From NCBI RefSeq assembly GCF_000708885.1, contig NZ_JEOE01000024.1, forward strand, positions 1-38,775: a stretch of 38,775 nt of DNA, in the 5' to 3' direction. This DNA is from Cellulomonas sp. HZM. Its GTDB lineage: Bacteria > Actinomycetota > Actinomycetes > Actinomycetales > Cellulomonadaceae. Position numbers and translations under genes: made by a program. Positions 1 through 14,115 of this stretch are shown in pieces (the first letter of the stretch is position 1; each line of letters opens with the position of its first letter). The notes beneath the pieces are model-generated. The model made no database searches. It was not told the DNA's origin and saw nothing but the letters and a program-made list of their open reading frames with translations.

Positions 1-62
1 ACAGGAGGGAGGTGGGGACGGGCGTGGTCCACAGGGGGGTCCGGCGTGTGGGTCGTGGCTCG

Positions 63-68
63 TAGGGT
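63..68 (+). promoter_or_regulatory. -10 element of a probably leaderless recQ mRNA
   Basis: TAGGGT ends 7 nt before the GTG at 76. It fits the TANNNT-plus-6/7-nt pattern found before at least eight other genes here. No clear Shine-Dalgarno sequence is present. Confidence 0.45.
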
Positions 69-75
69 TGCTGCC

Positions 76-2160
76 GTGAACCCCGACGACGACTTCGCCT
101 GGCACCTCGAGGAGCCGCCGTTCGACCCCGGGTACGACGAGGTGCCGTCCGGGTACGACGAGGCACCGCCCGAACCCGAGCGGACGGGCCGTCGCCCGGC
201 TGGTACGCCCATGCCCGCTACCGCCGCAGCGTCCGGCGCCGGACCGATGTCTGCGACCGTTCCGGCGTCCGTCGTCGTCGGCGGCACCACCGGCGACGAC
301 GGCCCCCGGCCCCACCCGCTCGACGTGCTGCACCGCGTGTGGGGGTACGACCAGTTCCGCGGCGAGCAGGCCCAGATCATCGAGACCGTCGTCGGCGGTG
401 GCGACGCGCTGGTGCTCATGCCGACGGGCGGCGGCAAGTCGCTGTGCTACCAGGTGCCCGCGCTCGTGCGGCCCGGCACGGGCGTCGTCGTGAGCCCGCT
501 CATCGCGCTCATGCAGGACCAGGTCGACGCGCTGTCGGCGCTCGGCGTGCGGGCCGGGTTCCTCAACTCGACCCAGGACCCGGCGCAGCGCCGCGCGGTC
601 GAGCAGGCGTACCTCGCGGGAGAGCTCGACCTGCTCTACCTCGCACCGGAGCGCCTGCGCGTGCGCGAGACGGTCGAGCTGCTGGACCGCGGCACGGTCG
701 CGCTGTTCGCGATCGACGAGGCCCACTGCGTGTCCCAGTGGGGGCACGACTTCCGGCCCGACTACCTGCAGCTGTCGATGCTGCACGAGCGCTGGCCCGA
801 CGTGCCGCGGATCGCGCTCACGGCGACCGCGACCGAGGCGACGCACCGCGAGATCGCCGAGCGCCTGCAGCTGGGCGACGCGCGGCACTTCGTCGCGAGC
901 TTCGACCGGCCCAACATCCAGTACCGCATCGCCCCGAAGGACAACCCGCGCAACCAGCTGCTGACCCTGCTGCGCGAGGAGCACCCCGGCGACGCAGGGA
1001 TCGTCTACTGCCTGTCGCGCTCGTCGGTCGAGCAGACCGCCGAGTTCCTCGCGGGCCAGGGCATCACCGCGCTGCCGTACCACGCGGGCCTCGACCGGAA
1101 CGTCCGCGCACGCAACCAGGCGCGGTTCCTGCGCGAGGACGGCGTCGTGATGGTCGCGACGATCGCGTTCGGCATGGGCATCGACAAGCCGGACGTGCGG
1201 TTCGTCGCGCACCTGGACCTCCCGAAGTCGGTCGAGGGCTACTACCAGGAGACGGGCCGTGCGGGACGCGACGGGCTGCCGTCGACCGCGTGGCTCGCGT
1301 ACGGGCTCGCGGACGTGGTCCAGCAGCGCCGGCTCATCGACACCTCGGAGGGGGACGCGGCCCACCGTCGGCGCCTCACGCAGCACCTCGACGCGATGCT
1401 CGCACTGTGCGAGACGGTCACGTGCCGGCGCGTGCAGCTGCTCGGCTACTTCGGCCAGGCGAGCGAGCCGTGCGGCAACTGCGACACGTGCCTGATACCG
1501 CCGGACGCATGGGACGGCACGGTCGCGGCGCAGAAGCTGCTCTCGACGATCGTGCGCCTCGACCAGCGCGGGCAGCGGTACGGCGTGGGCCATCTCGTCG
1601 ACATCCTGCGCGGCAAGCAGACGCCACGCGTGCAGCAGCTGGGGCACGCGTCGCTGTCGACCTTCGGCCTTGGCGCGGACCTCTCGGACGGCGAGTGGCG
1701 GGGCGTCGTGCGCCAGCTCCTCGCGGCGGAGCTGCTCGAGGTCGACACCGAGGGGTACGGGACGCTGCGCCTGTCCCCGGGCTCGGCCGACGTGCTGCGG
1801 GGCGAACGGACGGTGCCCTTGCGCCGCGACCCCACGGCGGGTTCTGGCCGCACGCGGCGCGCACGCGGCTCGTCGACGCCGGCCGCCGACCTGGCCCCGG
1901 GGGACGTGGGTGCGTTCGAGCGCCTGCGCGCATGGCGTGCGGCCGCCGCGCGCGAGCAGGGAGTCCCCGCGTACGTGGTGTTCCACGACGCGACGCTGCG
2001 CGAGATCGCGAGCCGCATGCCCGGTTCGCTCGACGAGCTGGGCACGGTCTCGGGCGTGGGGGCGACCAAGCTCGAGCGCTACGGCCCGGGCGTACTGGCG
2101 GCGCTGGACGAGTCGACGGCGCCCGTGGGAGCGGCGGCGCAGGCCGAGCAGACCGACTAG
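76..2160 (+). CDS. recQ: ATP-dependent DNA helicase RecQ
   Basis: A 3'-5' DNA helicase of recombination and repair in the cytoplasm. After a disordered acidic N-terminus of about 80 residues come the Walker A motif MPTGGGKS (about residue 116), the box [15 protein letters not shown] (about 213) and motif [12 protein letters not shown] (about 390). A zinc cluster with four cysteines (CETVTC ... CGNCDTC, about 440-470) follows, then the RQC winged helix and a C-terminal HRDC domain (about 613-680, with [13 protein letters not shown]). At 694 aa it has the full RecQ-HRDC layout. I chose the GTG at 76 rather than the GTG at 46: a -10-like TAGGGT at 63-68 ends 7 nt before it, as expected for a leaderless mRNA, and the ten extra residues look non-native. 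It converges on the secreted-enzyme cluster, with a shared hairpin between. Confidence 0.95.
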   Translation: MNPDDDFAWHLEEPPFDPGYDEVPSGYDEAPPEPERTGRRPAGTPMPATAAASGAGPMSATVPASVVVGGTTGDDGPRPHPLDVLHRVWGYDQFRGEQAQIIETVVGGGDALVLMPTGGGKSLCYQVPALVRPGTGVVVSPLIALMQDQVDALSALGVRAGFLNSTQDPAQRRAVEQAYLAGELDLLYLAPERLRVRETVELLDRGTVALFAIDEAHCVSQWGHDFRPDYLQLSMLHERWPDVPRIALTATATEATHREIAERLQLGDARHFVASFDRPNIQYRIAPKDNPRNQLLTLLREEHPGDAGIVYCLSRSSVEQTAEFLAGQGITALPYHAGLDRNVRARNQARFLREDGVVMVATIAFGMGIDKPDVRFVAHLDLPKSVEGYYQETGRAGRDGLPSTAWLAYGLADVVQQRRLIDTSEGDAAHRRRLTQHLDAMLALCETVTCRRVQLLGYFGQASEPCGNCDTCLIPPDAWDGTVAAQKLLSTIVRLDQRGQRYGVGHLVDILRGKQTPRVQQLGHASLSTFGLGADLSDGEWRGVVRQLLAAELLEVDTEGYGTLRLSPGSADVLRGERTVPLRRDPTAGSGRTRRARGSSTPAADLAPGDVGAFERLRAWRAAAAREQGVPAYVVFHDATLREIASRMPGSLDELGTVSGVGATKLERYGPGVLAALDESTAPVGAAAQAEQTD

Positions 2161-2178
2161 CACGGACCGGTACGGCGA

Positions 2179-2211
2179 CCCGGGGCCCGTCGCGCGGCGA
2201 CGGGCCCCGGG
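2179..2211. terminator. Bidirectional hairpin between recQ and the last enzyme gene
   Basis: A perfect 14-bp stem (2179-2192 with 2198-2211) closes a 5-nt loop. It lies 18 nt past the recQ stop and 30 nt past the stop of the convergent minus-strand gene. There is no U-tract, which is usual for high-GC actinobacteria. Confidence 0.75.
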
Positions 2212-2241
2212 CACCGGTTCAGCCCCGGTTCGGCGCCGGCA

Positions 2242-4890
<2,649 letters not shown>

Positions 4891-5021
4891 GCGTGCATCC
4901 CTTGGCTGCTGCGGCCGCGACGCTGCGACCGCGCGGGACCGGGAGACGCGCCCGTGCTCCACGTCGAGCACGGGCGCCGGTACGACTCCCGGTCGGAGCG
5001 GAGCTGGGGTGGTCGCGCGCA

Positions 5022-5034
5022 GAGAGCGCTCTAC
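5022..5034. promoter_or_regulatory. LacI-type operator upstream of the 882-aa enzyme gene
   Basis: GAGAGCGCTCTAC is identical over 13 bases to the site at 12597-12609. It contains the perfect palindrome AGAGCGCT/CT, close to the TGGGAGCGCTCCCA operator known for CebR-type LacI regulators. It lies 132 nt upstream of the ATG at 4890. Confidence 0.7.
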
Positions 5035-5176
5035 GGCTGCCGGGGTGTGGCGCTCGTAGGAACGAGGTGGAGAGCAGGCCCGGTGCGCGCGCACCGCTCA
5101 GGGACGCACGCTAGACGGACATTTCGCCCGGCGGAAGGGGTTGACACGAATCACCTGTGCCGACGCGGACGCACCA

Positions 5177-5209
5177 CGGGCCCGGCCCCCGCACGGAGGA
5201 CCGGGCCCG
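5177..5209 (-). terminator. Hairpin terminator of the 892-aa enzyme gene
   Basis: A perfect 9-bp stem (CGGGCCCGG at 5177-5185 with 5201-5209) with a 15-nt loop begins 18 nt past the stop codon. There is no U-tract. Confidence 0.65.
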
Positions 5210-5226
5210 AGTGGCGTCCTGCGAGG

Positions 5227-7905
<2,679 letters not shown>

Positions 7906-7970
7906 GGCAGTCCTTGCTGTTCGGTGCCGGCCGCGTTGCCGGCGGTGAGGGGTGTTCGGGACGACGAGGG

Positions 7971-8005
7971 CGCCGGGGGCCGCGAGCGCGTCGCGGCCCC
8001 CGGCG
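7971..8005 (-). terminator. Hairpin terminator of the DUF1996 gene
   Basis: A perfect 15-bp stem (7971-7985 with 7991-8005) with a 5-nt GCGCG loop starts 8 nt past the stop at 8013. It is the strongest hairpin in the cluster. Confidence 0.8.
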
Positions 8006-8012
8006 TCTCCCG

Positions 8013-9413
8013 TCAGGGGATGAGGTTGTTGTTGGCGTCGAGCACGCCGCCGGCCCACGGCTTGTACAGGTCGAAGCCGTGCGGGTTGCACTGGAGGCCG
8101 CCGTTGATGCAGTGCTCCGTGAGCGCCTTCAGCACGGCCGGGTCCCAGCCGTTGAAGAAGTCGTAGTGGAACGAGTAGCCGCGCCCGCTCGAGAACGCGA
8201 CGTTCGACAGGTTGCCGTCGACCGGCCACGAGAGCTTGAACTCGATCATCGGCACCGGGACCGGGTGGTCCGCAGGGCACTCGCCGTTGACCGGGTACGC
8301 CATGTGGCTCTTGTGGTTGGCGGAGTCGAGGTTGACACCGTCCCAGCAGCTCGGGGCCTGGTAGCGGATGTTGAGCTTCGAGCCCGTCGGGCAGCTCGCC
8401 GTCGGGATGTCCCAGTTGCGCGTGCTGTCACCGCACTCGAAGCCCTCGACGGTGCCGGGAGAGTTCTTGAACTCGTCCTGCGTCGCGAGCATGTTGCCGA
8501 CGACGAACCGCAGGCCGGCCGGGAACGGCTGGACCTTCTTGTAGTCGATGATCCCCGACTTGTAGTAGATGGTCTGCTCGTCGGTGGACACGACCTGGTT
8601 GCCGTTGCGGAGCAGCGTCGGGAACCAGTAGGCCGAGCGGTCCTGCGGGACCGTGCAGCTCGTGGTGGCGTTCGTCGCGAGCAGCGACGCAGCCGTGGTC
8701 TGGGCGTTCGTCGTGCTGTTGCCCATGAACGTGTGGCTGTGCGACGCACCGGCCTGGCCCGGGAAGACGATCGGGTCGTCGGGGAGCACGTGGTTCGGCA
8801 CGCAGTTGGCCTGGAACTCGTGGTGCGTCACCGTCGTGTCGGCTCCCGGAGGGGCCGGGGGCAGCGGCTTGGGCGTCGTCGGCGGCGTCGACGTCCCGCC
8901 CGAGCCGAACACCTGCAGCTCCCACAGCGAGTAGCCGTAGCCGGTGCCGCGCTGCGTGAGGTTGAGCCGCACGAAGCGCGCGGTGCCCGATGCGGCGACG
9001 GTCTGGTTGCCGCCCGTGCCGTTGGTGACGGTCGCTGCCGTCGTCCACGTGGAGCCGTCGTTGGACAGCTGGACCTGGAAGGCCTTGGCGTACGCCGCCT
9101 CCCACTTGAGCTGCACGTTGTCGATCGTGGCGCTCGAGCCCAGGTCCACCTGGATCCACTGCGCGTCGGACCACTGGCTGGCCCAGCGCGTGCCGGTGTT
9201 GCCGTCGACCGCCTTGGACGCGACGAAGTCCGCGCCCTCCGCCGACGAGGACGAGGCTGCCTTGCCCTGCGAGATGTTGACCGAGGCGGCCTGCGCGCCG
9301 GACGCCAGCGCGGCGACGACGCCGGTGCTGACGAGGACGGCGGCGAGTCCCGCCGCCAGCCAGGCCCTGGTTCGACCGCGCGCCGGAGGTCGCGCGGAGG
9401 TGTGGGTGCCCAT
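8013..9413 (-). CDS. Secreted DUF1996 protein with one F5/8C module
   Basis: A 466-aa exported protein. The ATG at 9413 has a GAAGGAG ribosome site 9 nt upstream. Residues 1-43 are a signal peptide ending GAQAA. One F5/8C module follows (about 44-172), then a TPPTTPKPLPPAPPG linker. The C-terminal domain runs from about 195 and is of DUF1996 type, recognised from HHEFQANCVPNHVLPDDPI near its start, SHSHTFMGN, YWFPTLLRNG, CWDGVNLDS and SHMAYP. DUF1996 is known mainly from fungi (often with WSC domains) and from actinobacteria; I know of no settled biochemical activity. The conserved His/Asp/Cys pattern suggests an enzyme or metal-binding protein. Its place between glucanase-like genes under a LacI regulator suggests a role on the same extracellular polysaccharide. 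Confidence 0.85.
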   Translation of the reverse strand: MGTHTSARPPARGRTRAWLAAGLAAVLVSTGVVAALASGAQAASVNISQGKAASSSSAEGADFVASKAVDGNTGTRWASQWSDAQWIQVDLGSSATIDNVQLKWEAAYAKAFQVQLSNDGSTWTTAATVTNGTGGNQTVAASGTARFVRLNLTQRGTGYGYSLWELQVFGSGGTSTPPTTPKPLPPAPPGADTTVTHHEFQANCVPNHVLPDDPIVFPGQAGASHSHTFMGNSTTNAQTTAASLLATNATTSCTVPQDRSAYWFPTLLRNGNQVVSTDEQTIYYKSGIIDYKKVQPFPAGLRFVVGNMLATQDEFKNSPGTVEGFECGDSTRNWDIPTASCPTGSKLNIRYQAPSCWDGVNLDSANHKSHMAYPVNGECPADHPVPVPMIEFKLSWPVDGNLSNVAFSSGRGYSFHYDFFNGWDPAVLKALTEHCINGGLQCNPHGFDLYKPWAGGVLDANNNLIP

Positions 9414-9566
9414 TGAGGTTGTCTCCTTCGGTGGTGCGCCTGGACGGCCGGGGTGGCCGTGTGTGCGTCGTGCGTGCGGAGCGTGGGCTGCGACCTGTGC
9501 GGTCCGTGGGCTGCGGTCCGTGATCTGGGCTGCTGTGCGTGCGGGTCCCGGCCTGGTGACCGGGGG

Positions 9567-9607
9567 CGGTCCGGGTGGGGCCGCAGCCCACAGCCCCACC
9601 CGGACCG
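9567..9607 (-). terminator. Hairpin terminator of the GH-A enzyme gene
   Basis: A perfect 15-bp stem (9567-9581 with 9593-9607) with an 11-nt loop lies 38 nt past the stop at 9645. The remaining 150 nt before the next start hold no convincing promoter. Confidence 0.75.
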
Positions 9608-9644
9608 TTCTGGGGCGCGCCCGACGAGCGGGCACGCAGCTGGA

Positions 9645-12347
9645 TCAGGCGTAGACGCCGAGCTCGTACAGCGAGTAGCCGTACGCGGTGCCGCGGGTCA
9701 CGCCCTGCAGGCGGACGTAGCGGGCGTTGCCGTTCACGCTGAGCGTGTCGACGTTCCCGTCACCGTCCGTGACCGTCTTGATGGTGGTCCAGTTCGAGCC
9801 GTCGTCGGACGTCTGGATCTGGTACCCCTTGGCGTACGCCGCCTCCCAGACGAGCTGGATGGTGGTGAACGTCTTCTTGGCGCCGAGGTCGACCTGGATC
9901 CACTCGTTGTCGGTCCAGTTGGACGCCCAGCGGGTGGTGTAGTCGCCGTCGACGGCCTGGCCGGGCGACCAGTTGCCGTTGTACTGGTCGAACGACGACG
10001 CCGTGGCGGTCTTGCCCTTGGCGATGTTCGTGCCGTTGACGGCCGGCGGGGCGACCCGGAACGAGACCGTCTGGACGCCGACGTTGCCCTTGCCGTCCTC
10101 GGCGAAGATGTACGCCTTCCACACGCCGAGCATCTGCGGGGCGGTGAACGTGTACACGTTGCCGGTCTTGGTGAACGGCACCTCGAGCAGACCACCCGCG
10201 TCGTTGATCGGCTGGCTGTTGAGGAACACGTGGTACGAGATGGCGTCACCCTGCGGGTCGCTGATCGCGGCACGCATGGTCACCGTGGAGCCCGCGACGA
10301 TGTTCGTCGAGCTGTCGATCGACATCGACTGGAACGTCGGCGGGGTGTTGACGCCCGCCTGGCCCGCCGAGCCGCCGTACATCTTGGCGATCGCGTAGTA
10401 GCTCAGGCGCTTGTTGCCGCCGGGGATGACGTTGAACCAGATGCCGCCGAAGTCGCCCTCGGTGCCGTAGTGGAACATCGTCGCGCCCAGGGCGACGCCC
10501 TTGTGGGCCGCGAGGCAGTTCCACGACTTCACGTAGCCGTTGGCGTTGTCCTGGTCGGTGCCCTGGTTGGCGATCCCGTTGACGTCGGGCTTGGCCTCCC
10601 ACGAACCCTCCGGGCCGCCCTCGGTGAGGATGTACGGCTTGGTGTAGCCGCCGTCGATCCACGTCTGCTTCGTCGCGCACACCGCGCCGTAGCTGTTGAG
10701 GCCGTAGAGGTCGAGCGCCGGGGCGTTCGCCTTGAGGTACGGCCACGCGCCCGTCCACGCGTCGGTCGACGTCACCGGGTGGTTGGGGTCGATCGCCTTG
10801 ATCTGCACCGCGACGTCGTTGACGAACTTGGCGTACGCGTTGCGGTTCTGCTCGACGCCACCACCGGTGGTGCCGCACGAGCCGAGGCCCAGCAGCGACT
10901 CGTTGCCGACGTCCCACATGAGCACGCCGGGGTTGTCCTTGTACGCGCGGACCTGCGTGAGGATGTCGTTCATCGAGTTGGCCTTGTACGTCGCGTCGTT
11001 GACGTAGTCCGGGCAGCCGCCCGAGCCGGGACCGCCACCGGGTGCGAGCCAGAAGCCCGCGATGACGCGGATGCCGTTCGCGGCCGCCTGGTCGAAGAGC
11101 GCCTTGCTCCCCGCGTCGGTGCCCCACGTGCGGATCGTGTTGACGCCCATCGCCTTGAGGTTGGCGACGTGGTTGGGGAAGTCGGCGACCGAGGGGCCCC
11201 AGGTCATGCCCTTGACGACCCACTGCTTGCCGTTGACCTGCAGCGCCCAGTTGCCCTGCGAGCCCGCGACCTTGACCTTGCCGTCGGCCGGGCCGTCGGG
11301 GACGTTCGGGTTGGTGAGGTCACCGTCGGGGTTGGTCGGCGTCGTCGGGTCCGTCGGCGTCGTGGGGTCCGTCGGGTTCGTCGTGCCGCCCGACGAGGTG
11401 TTGACCTGGACCTCCCACAGCGAGAAGCCGTAGCCCGTGGCGCGGGTCTGCAGGTTGAGCCGCAGGTAGCGCCCCTTGCCGACCGCGGCGAGCGTCTCGT
11501 TGCCGCCCTTGCCCGCGGTCACCGACGCGATCGTCGTGAAGCCGCTGGTGGCGCTGTCCGAGACCTGCACCTGGTACGCCTTGCCGTACGCCGCCTCCCA
11601 GCTCAGCTTCACCTGGCAGACGTCCTGCGACGAACCGAGGTCGACCGTCCACGTCTGGTTGTCCGCGGCGGAGCTCGCGAAGCGCGTGTCGGCCTTCCCG
11701 TCGACCGCGAGGCCGGCGACGTAGCCAGCACCCTCGGACGACGACGACGTCGCGGTCTTGCCCTGCGCGACGTTCGTCGTACCGCAGGTGCCGCCCGTCG
11801 GCGTGGTCGGGGGCGTCGTCGTGGTGCCGCCCGCGGTGCCGTAGACCTGGAACTCCCACAGCGAGTACCCGTAGCCCGTGCCACGGGCCGTGCCCTGGAT
11901 GCGGACGTAGCGGCCGCTGCCCGAGACGGTCTGCGACTCGTTGCCGCCCGTGCCGTTGGTGACGGTCTTGATCGTGGTCCAGCTCGAGCCGTCGTTCGAC
12001 GTCTGCAGCAGGTAGCCCTTGCCGTAGGCCGCCTCCCACCGCAGGTCGACGCGCTCGATGCTGTCGACCGCCCCCAGGTCGACCTGCAGCCACTGGTTGT
12101 CGGTGGCCTGGCTGGCCCACCGGGTGCCGTTGTCGCCGTCGACGGCGTTCTTGGCCGGCAGGTAGTCGGCGTTCTCGGTCGAGGACGCGGTTGCGGTCTT
12201 GCCCTGCGAGAGCAGGGTCGGGGCCGCCTGGGCGGCCGCGATGGGCACGGTCAGCCCGATCAGCGCGAGCGCGCCGGTCGCGACGAGCGCCGCGACCCTC
12301 CGGCTCCGCGACGAGGCCCCGCGGGGGGTGGTGGACAGTGGTTGCAC
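9645..12347 (-). CDS. Secreted clan GH-A-type glycoside hydrolase with three F5/8C modules
   Basis: A 900-aa exported enzyme. The GTG at 12347 is chosen because AGAGGAGAG sits just upstream and a clean signal peptide follows (1-42, AAAQA-A). Domains in order: F5/8C at 43-170 and 191-321; a Thr/Pro/Asp repeat linker; a TIM-barrel hydrolase domain at about 357-660; an Ig/Fn3-like domain at about 665-770; and a third F5/8C at about 772-900. In the barrel, WDVGNE (Glu about 483) at the end of strand 4 looks like the acid/base, and ILTEGGPEG (Glu about 576) like the nucleophile. These are the clan GH-A signatures seen in GH2, GH5 and relatives. The start of the barrel, VNGKQWVVKGMTWGP, is reminiscent of the GH2/GH72 type. 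The family within the clan and the substrate are undetermined. It is the first gene of the regulon, nearest the LacI gene. Confidence 0.87.
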   Translation of the reverse strand: MQPLSTTPRGASSRSRRVAALVATGALALIGLTVPIAAAQAAPTLLSQGKTATASSTENADYLPAKNAVDGDNGTRWASQATDNQWLQVDLGAVDSIERVDLRWEAAYGKGYLLQTSNDGSSWTTIKTVTNGTGGNESQTVSGSGRYVRIQGTARGTGYGYSLWEFQVYGTAGGTTTTPPTTPTGGTCGTTNVAQGKTATSSSSEGAGYVAGLAVDGKADTRFASSAADNQTWTVDLGSSQDVCQVKLSWEAAYGKAYQVQVSDSATSGFTTIASVTAGKGGNETLAAVGKGRYLRLNLQTRATGYGFSLWEVQVNTSSGGTTNPTDPTTPTDPTTPTNPDGDLTNPNVPDGPADGKVKVAGSQGNWALQVNGKQWVVKGMTWGPSVADFPNHVANLKAMGVNTIRTWGTDAGSKALFDQAAANGIRVIAGFWLAPGGGPGSGGCPDYVNDATYKANSMNDILTQVRAYKDNPGVLMWDVGNESLLGLGSCGTTGGGVEQNRNAYAKFVNDVAVQIKAIDPNHPVTSTDAWTGAWPYLKANAPALDLYGLNSYGAVCATKQTWIDGGYTKPYILTEGGPEGSWEAKPDVNGIANQGTDQDNANGYVKSWNCLAAHKGVALGATMFHYGTEGDFGGIWFNVIPGGNKRLSYYAIAKMYGGSAGQAGVNTPPTFQSMSIDSSTNIVAGSTVTMRAAISDPQGDAISYHVFLNSQPINDAGGLLEVPFTKTGNVYTFTAPQMLGVWKAYIFAEDGKGNVGVQTVSFRVAPPAVNGTNIAKGKTATASSFDQYNGNWSPGQAVDGDYTTRWASNWTDNEWIQVDLGAKKTFTTIQLVWEAAYAKGYQIQTSDDGSNWTTIKTVTDGDGNVDTLSVNGNARYVRLQGVTRGTAYGYSLYELGVYA

Positions 12348-12484
12348 GGATCTCTCCTCTAGGGGCTGCCTCTCGACGACGGGGCCCGGGGTCCGACTGC
12401 TGCGTCGGGCCCGCGGGGCGCCGAGTTCGTCGTCGAGCTGGCGGCCGGTCGATGCGGGTGGTGCCTGGGGTGCTGGCTGGTGCC

Positions 12485-12532
12485 TGTGCTGCTTGGTGCG
12501 TGTGCTGCTTGGTGCGTGTGCTGCTTGGTGCT
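12485..12532. repeat. Three 16-bp tandem repeats in the leader of the GH-A enzyme gene
   Basis: TGTGCTGCTTGGTGCG is present at 12485-12500 and 12501-12516, with a third copy differing only in its last base at 12517-12532. The tract lies inside the probable 5' untranslated region, about 140-185 nt before the GTG start. Confidence 0.85.
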
Positions 12533-12594
12533 GGCGGCGTCTCGTCGATGAGGCGCCAGCGGGACTCACGTTCCCGCAGCGGGCTGCTGAATCT

Positions 12595-12610
12595 GGGAGA
12601 GCGCTCTACC
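12595..12610. promoter_or_regulatory. LacI-type operator 1
   Basis: GGGAGAGCGCTCTACC is centred on the palindrome AGAGCGCTCT. It shares 13 identical bases with 5022-5034. It lies downstream of the candidate promoter at 12700-12728, so it could act as a roadblock, or the true start site may be closer. Confidence 0.7.
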
Positions 12611-12699
12611 ACCGGCACGGGGTGCGACGCCGGGGAAGAGTCCGGCGAGGAGGCCCGATCAGGCGCCCACGACGTCTCCTTCGTTGGAGCTATACCCGG

Positions 12700-12728
12700 A
12701 TTTCACCCGTTCTCGGGCATCCCGTCAA
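12700..12728 (-). promoter_or_regulatory. Candidate promoter for the enzyme cluster
   Basis: On the minus strand, TTGACG (12723-12728) is followed after 17 bp by TGAAAT (12700-12705). The -35 is good and the -10 fair (4 of 6, but A2 is missing). This predicts a leader of about 345 nt. Confidence 0.4.
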
Positions 12729-12790
12729 GCCGAGAACGTGCCCCGATCGGGTAATGAGTCCCGAAATGGCCACCCGAACAGCCCTGTCGC

Positions 12791-12806
12791 GGGAGAGCGC
12801 TGTCCC
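12791..12806. promoter_or_regulatory. LacI-type operator 2, in the regulator's own promoter
   Basis: GGGAGAGCGCTGTCCC is an imperfect palindrome around AGCGCT, matching the other two sites. It sits between the expected -35 position and the -10 at 12815-12820, which suggests autorepression. Confidence 0.65.
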
Positions 12807-12814
12807 ACCGCTGC

Positions 12815-12820
12815 TAGCAT
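12815..12820 (+). promoter_or_regulatory. -10 element of leaderless lacI-type gene
   Basis: TAGCAT ends exactly 6 nt before the ATG at 12827 and there is no ribosome site, so the transcript probably starts at the A of the start codon. Confidence 0.5.
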
Positions 12821-12826
12821 CCGAGC

Positions 12827-14011
12827 ATGGGACAGGACCGGCACGGCGCAGCCCCGCCCGCCGACGAGCCACCGCACGCAGGAGCCGCAACCCTCGAGGC
12901 GACGCCGCCTCAGGGGACGCCGGTCGTGCCAGCAGACGAGCAGCCCGGGGCACTGCTCGACGACGCATCCGCCGCCAACCGCTCGGGGGGCGCCCCGACG
13001 CTCGAGGACGTCGCCCGCGTCGCCGGGGTGTCCCGCGCGACGGTGTCCCGCGTCGTCAACGGCAAGCGTCGCGTCGCGCCCGAGATCCAGGAGGTCGTGC
13101 GCGCCGCGATCGCGACGGTCGGGTACGTGCCCAACCTCGCCGCGCGCTCGCTCGTCACGCGGCGCACCGGCGCGGTGATCGTCGTCGTGTCCGGGGCCGA
13201 GGAGGCGCACGCCGACGGCAGCACGACGATCGACTTCGCGGACCCGTTCTTCGGACGCGTCGTCGGCGGGATGCTGCGGGCCCTGCGCCCGCGCGACGTC
13301 GACCCGGTGCTCATGCTCGCCGAGACCGAGGCGGACCGGCAGCGGGTGATCTCGGCGCTCAGCAACGGCAACGCCGACGGCGCGCTGCTCGTGTCGACGC
13401 ACTCCGAGGACCCGCTGCCCGAGCTGCTCGTCCGCGCCGGCATGCCCGCCGTGCAGTTCGCCCGGCCGGCCCAGCAGGTGCCGATGAGCTACGTCGACGT
13501 CGCCAACCGCGACGGCGGCGCGCTGGCTGCCGCGCACCTCGTCGACCGCGGGCGCAGGCACGTCGTCGCGATCTCCGGCCCGCTCGACGTCCCCGCCGCA
13601 CGCGACCGCCTCTCGGGCTTCCAGGACGAGATGGCGCGCCGCGGCCACCCGTGGGTGCCGACCGTCAACGGCAACTTCACGTACGCGAGCGGCGTCTCCG
13701 CCATGCAGGACCTCCTGCAGCAGGAGGCGAAGATCGACGCCGTGTTCGCGTCGAACGACCTCATGGCTCTCGGCGCGATCGAGGCGCTGCACGACCACGG
13801 TCTCCGCGTGCCGCAGGACGTGTCCGTGGTCGGGTTCGACGACTCGTCGGTCGGTGCGCTGTCCCGGCCCGGCCTGACGAGCGTGCGGCAGCCCATCGAG
13901 GAGATGGCGTCCGAGATGGCGCGCATCCTGCTCGACACCATCGCGGACCCCGACCGGCGGGTCACGTCGGTGATCTTCGAGCCGACGATCGTCGTGCGCG
14001 GGACCAGCTGA
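12827..14011 (+). CDS. LacI-family transcriptional regulator
   Basis: A 394-aa repressor with an N-terminal helix-turn-helix, TLEDVARVAGVSRATVSRVV, starting near residue 60. The LacI hinge (YVPNLAARSL) follows, then a periplasmic-binding-protein-like sensor domain. The C-terminal part reads VSVVGFDDSSVG ... LTSVRQPIEEM ... RVTSVIFEPTIVVRGTS, typical of the family. The first 55-60 residues are a low-complexity extension absent from most LacI proteins. The ATG at 12827 is supported by the leaderless -10. It is divergent from the four secreted-enzyme genes and has an operator-like palindrome in its own promoter. It therefore most likely represses both itself and the cluster and is released by an oligosaccharide (inference). 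Confidence 0.93.
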   Translation: MGQDRHGAAPPADEPPHAGAATLEATPPQGTPVVPADEQPGALLDDASAANRSGGAPTLEDVARVAGVSRATVSRVVNGKRRVAPEIQEVVRAAIATVGYVPNLAARSLVTRRTGAVIVVVSGAEEAHADGSTTIDFADPFFGRVVGGMLRALRPRDVDPVLMLAETEADRQRVISALSNGNADGALLVSTHSEDPLPELLVRAGMPAVQFARPAQQVPMSYVDVANRDGGALAAAHLVDRGRRHVVAISGPLDVPAARDRLSGFQDEMARRGHPWVPTVNGNFTYASGVSAMQDLLQQEAKIDAVFASNDLMALGAIEALHDHGLRVPQDVSVVGFDDSSVGALSRPGLTSVRQPIEEMASEMARILLDTIADPDRRVTSVIFEPTIVVRGTS

Positions 14012-14021
14012 CTCCGCGCGC

Positions 14022-14058
14022 GGTGGGATCCGGTTCGCTCCACGAGCCAGGTCCCACC
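14022..14058 (+). terminator. Possible hairpin after the LacI gene
   Basis: GGTGGGA (14022-14028) pairs with TCCCACC (14052-14058). Outside it, CGCGCG blocks on both flanks can extend the stem with a bulge. It lies 11 nt past the stop codon. Confidence 0.4.
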
Positions 14059-14115
14059 GATGGCCGCGCGCTTCCGCTCGGTCGGGTCGGTGCGCCGACG
14101 TGGCACGATGCGGGG

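Larger units (their letters stand above)
4891..5226. other. 336-bp intergenic between the two paralogous enzyme genes
   Basis: This gap holds the ribosome site of the 882-aa gene, the operator at 5022-5034, and the terminator hairpin of the upstream gene at 5177-5209. A possible minus-strand -10 TAGCGT lies at 5110-5115 (about 75 nt upstream of the operator) but has no good -35. No open reading frame in it looks genuine. Confidence 0.6.
12348..12826. other. 479-bp divergent control region between enzyme cluster and LacI gene
   Basis: The region contains the SD of the 900-aa gene, a 16-bp tandem repeat (12485-12532), operator 1 (12595-12610), a candidate minus-strand promoter (12700-12728), operator 2 (12791-12806) and a leaderless-type -10 for the regulator (12815-12820). 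No real coding sequence is seen. Confidence 0.7.

Noticed and set aside
5151..5156. TTGACA -35 element on the plus strand
   Set aside because: No -10 at a proper distance and no plus-strand gene downstream; probably chance.
9453..12362. 969-codon open frame antisense to the GH-A enzyme
   Set aside because: Shadow of the real gene with no motif and no ribosome site.
12199..14115. N-terminal extension of the serine hydrolase frame back to 12199
   Set aside because: It would cover the divergent control region and lacI in another frame; the hydrolase family begins near 14116.
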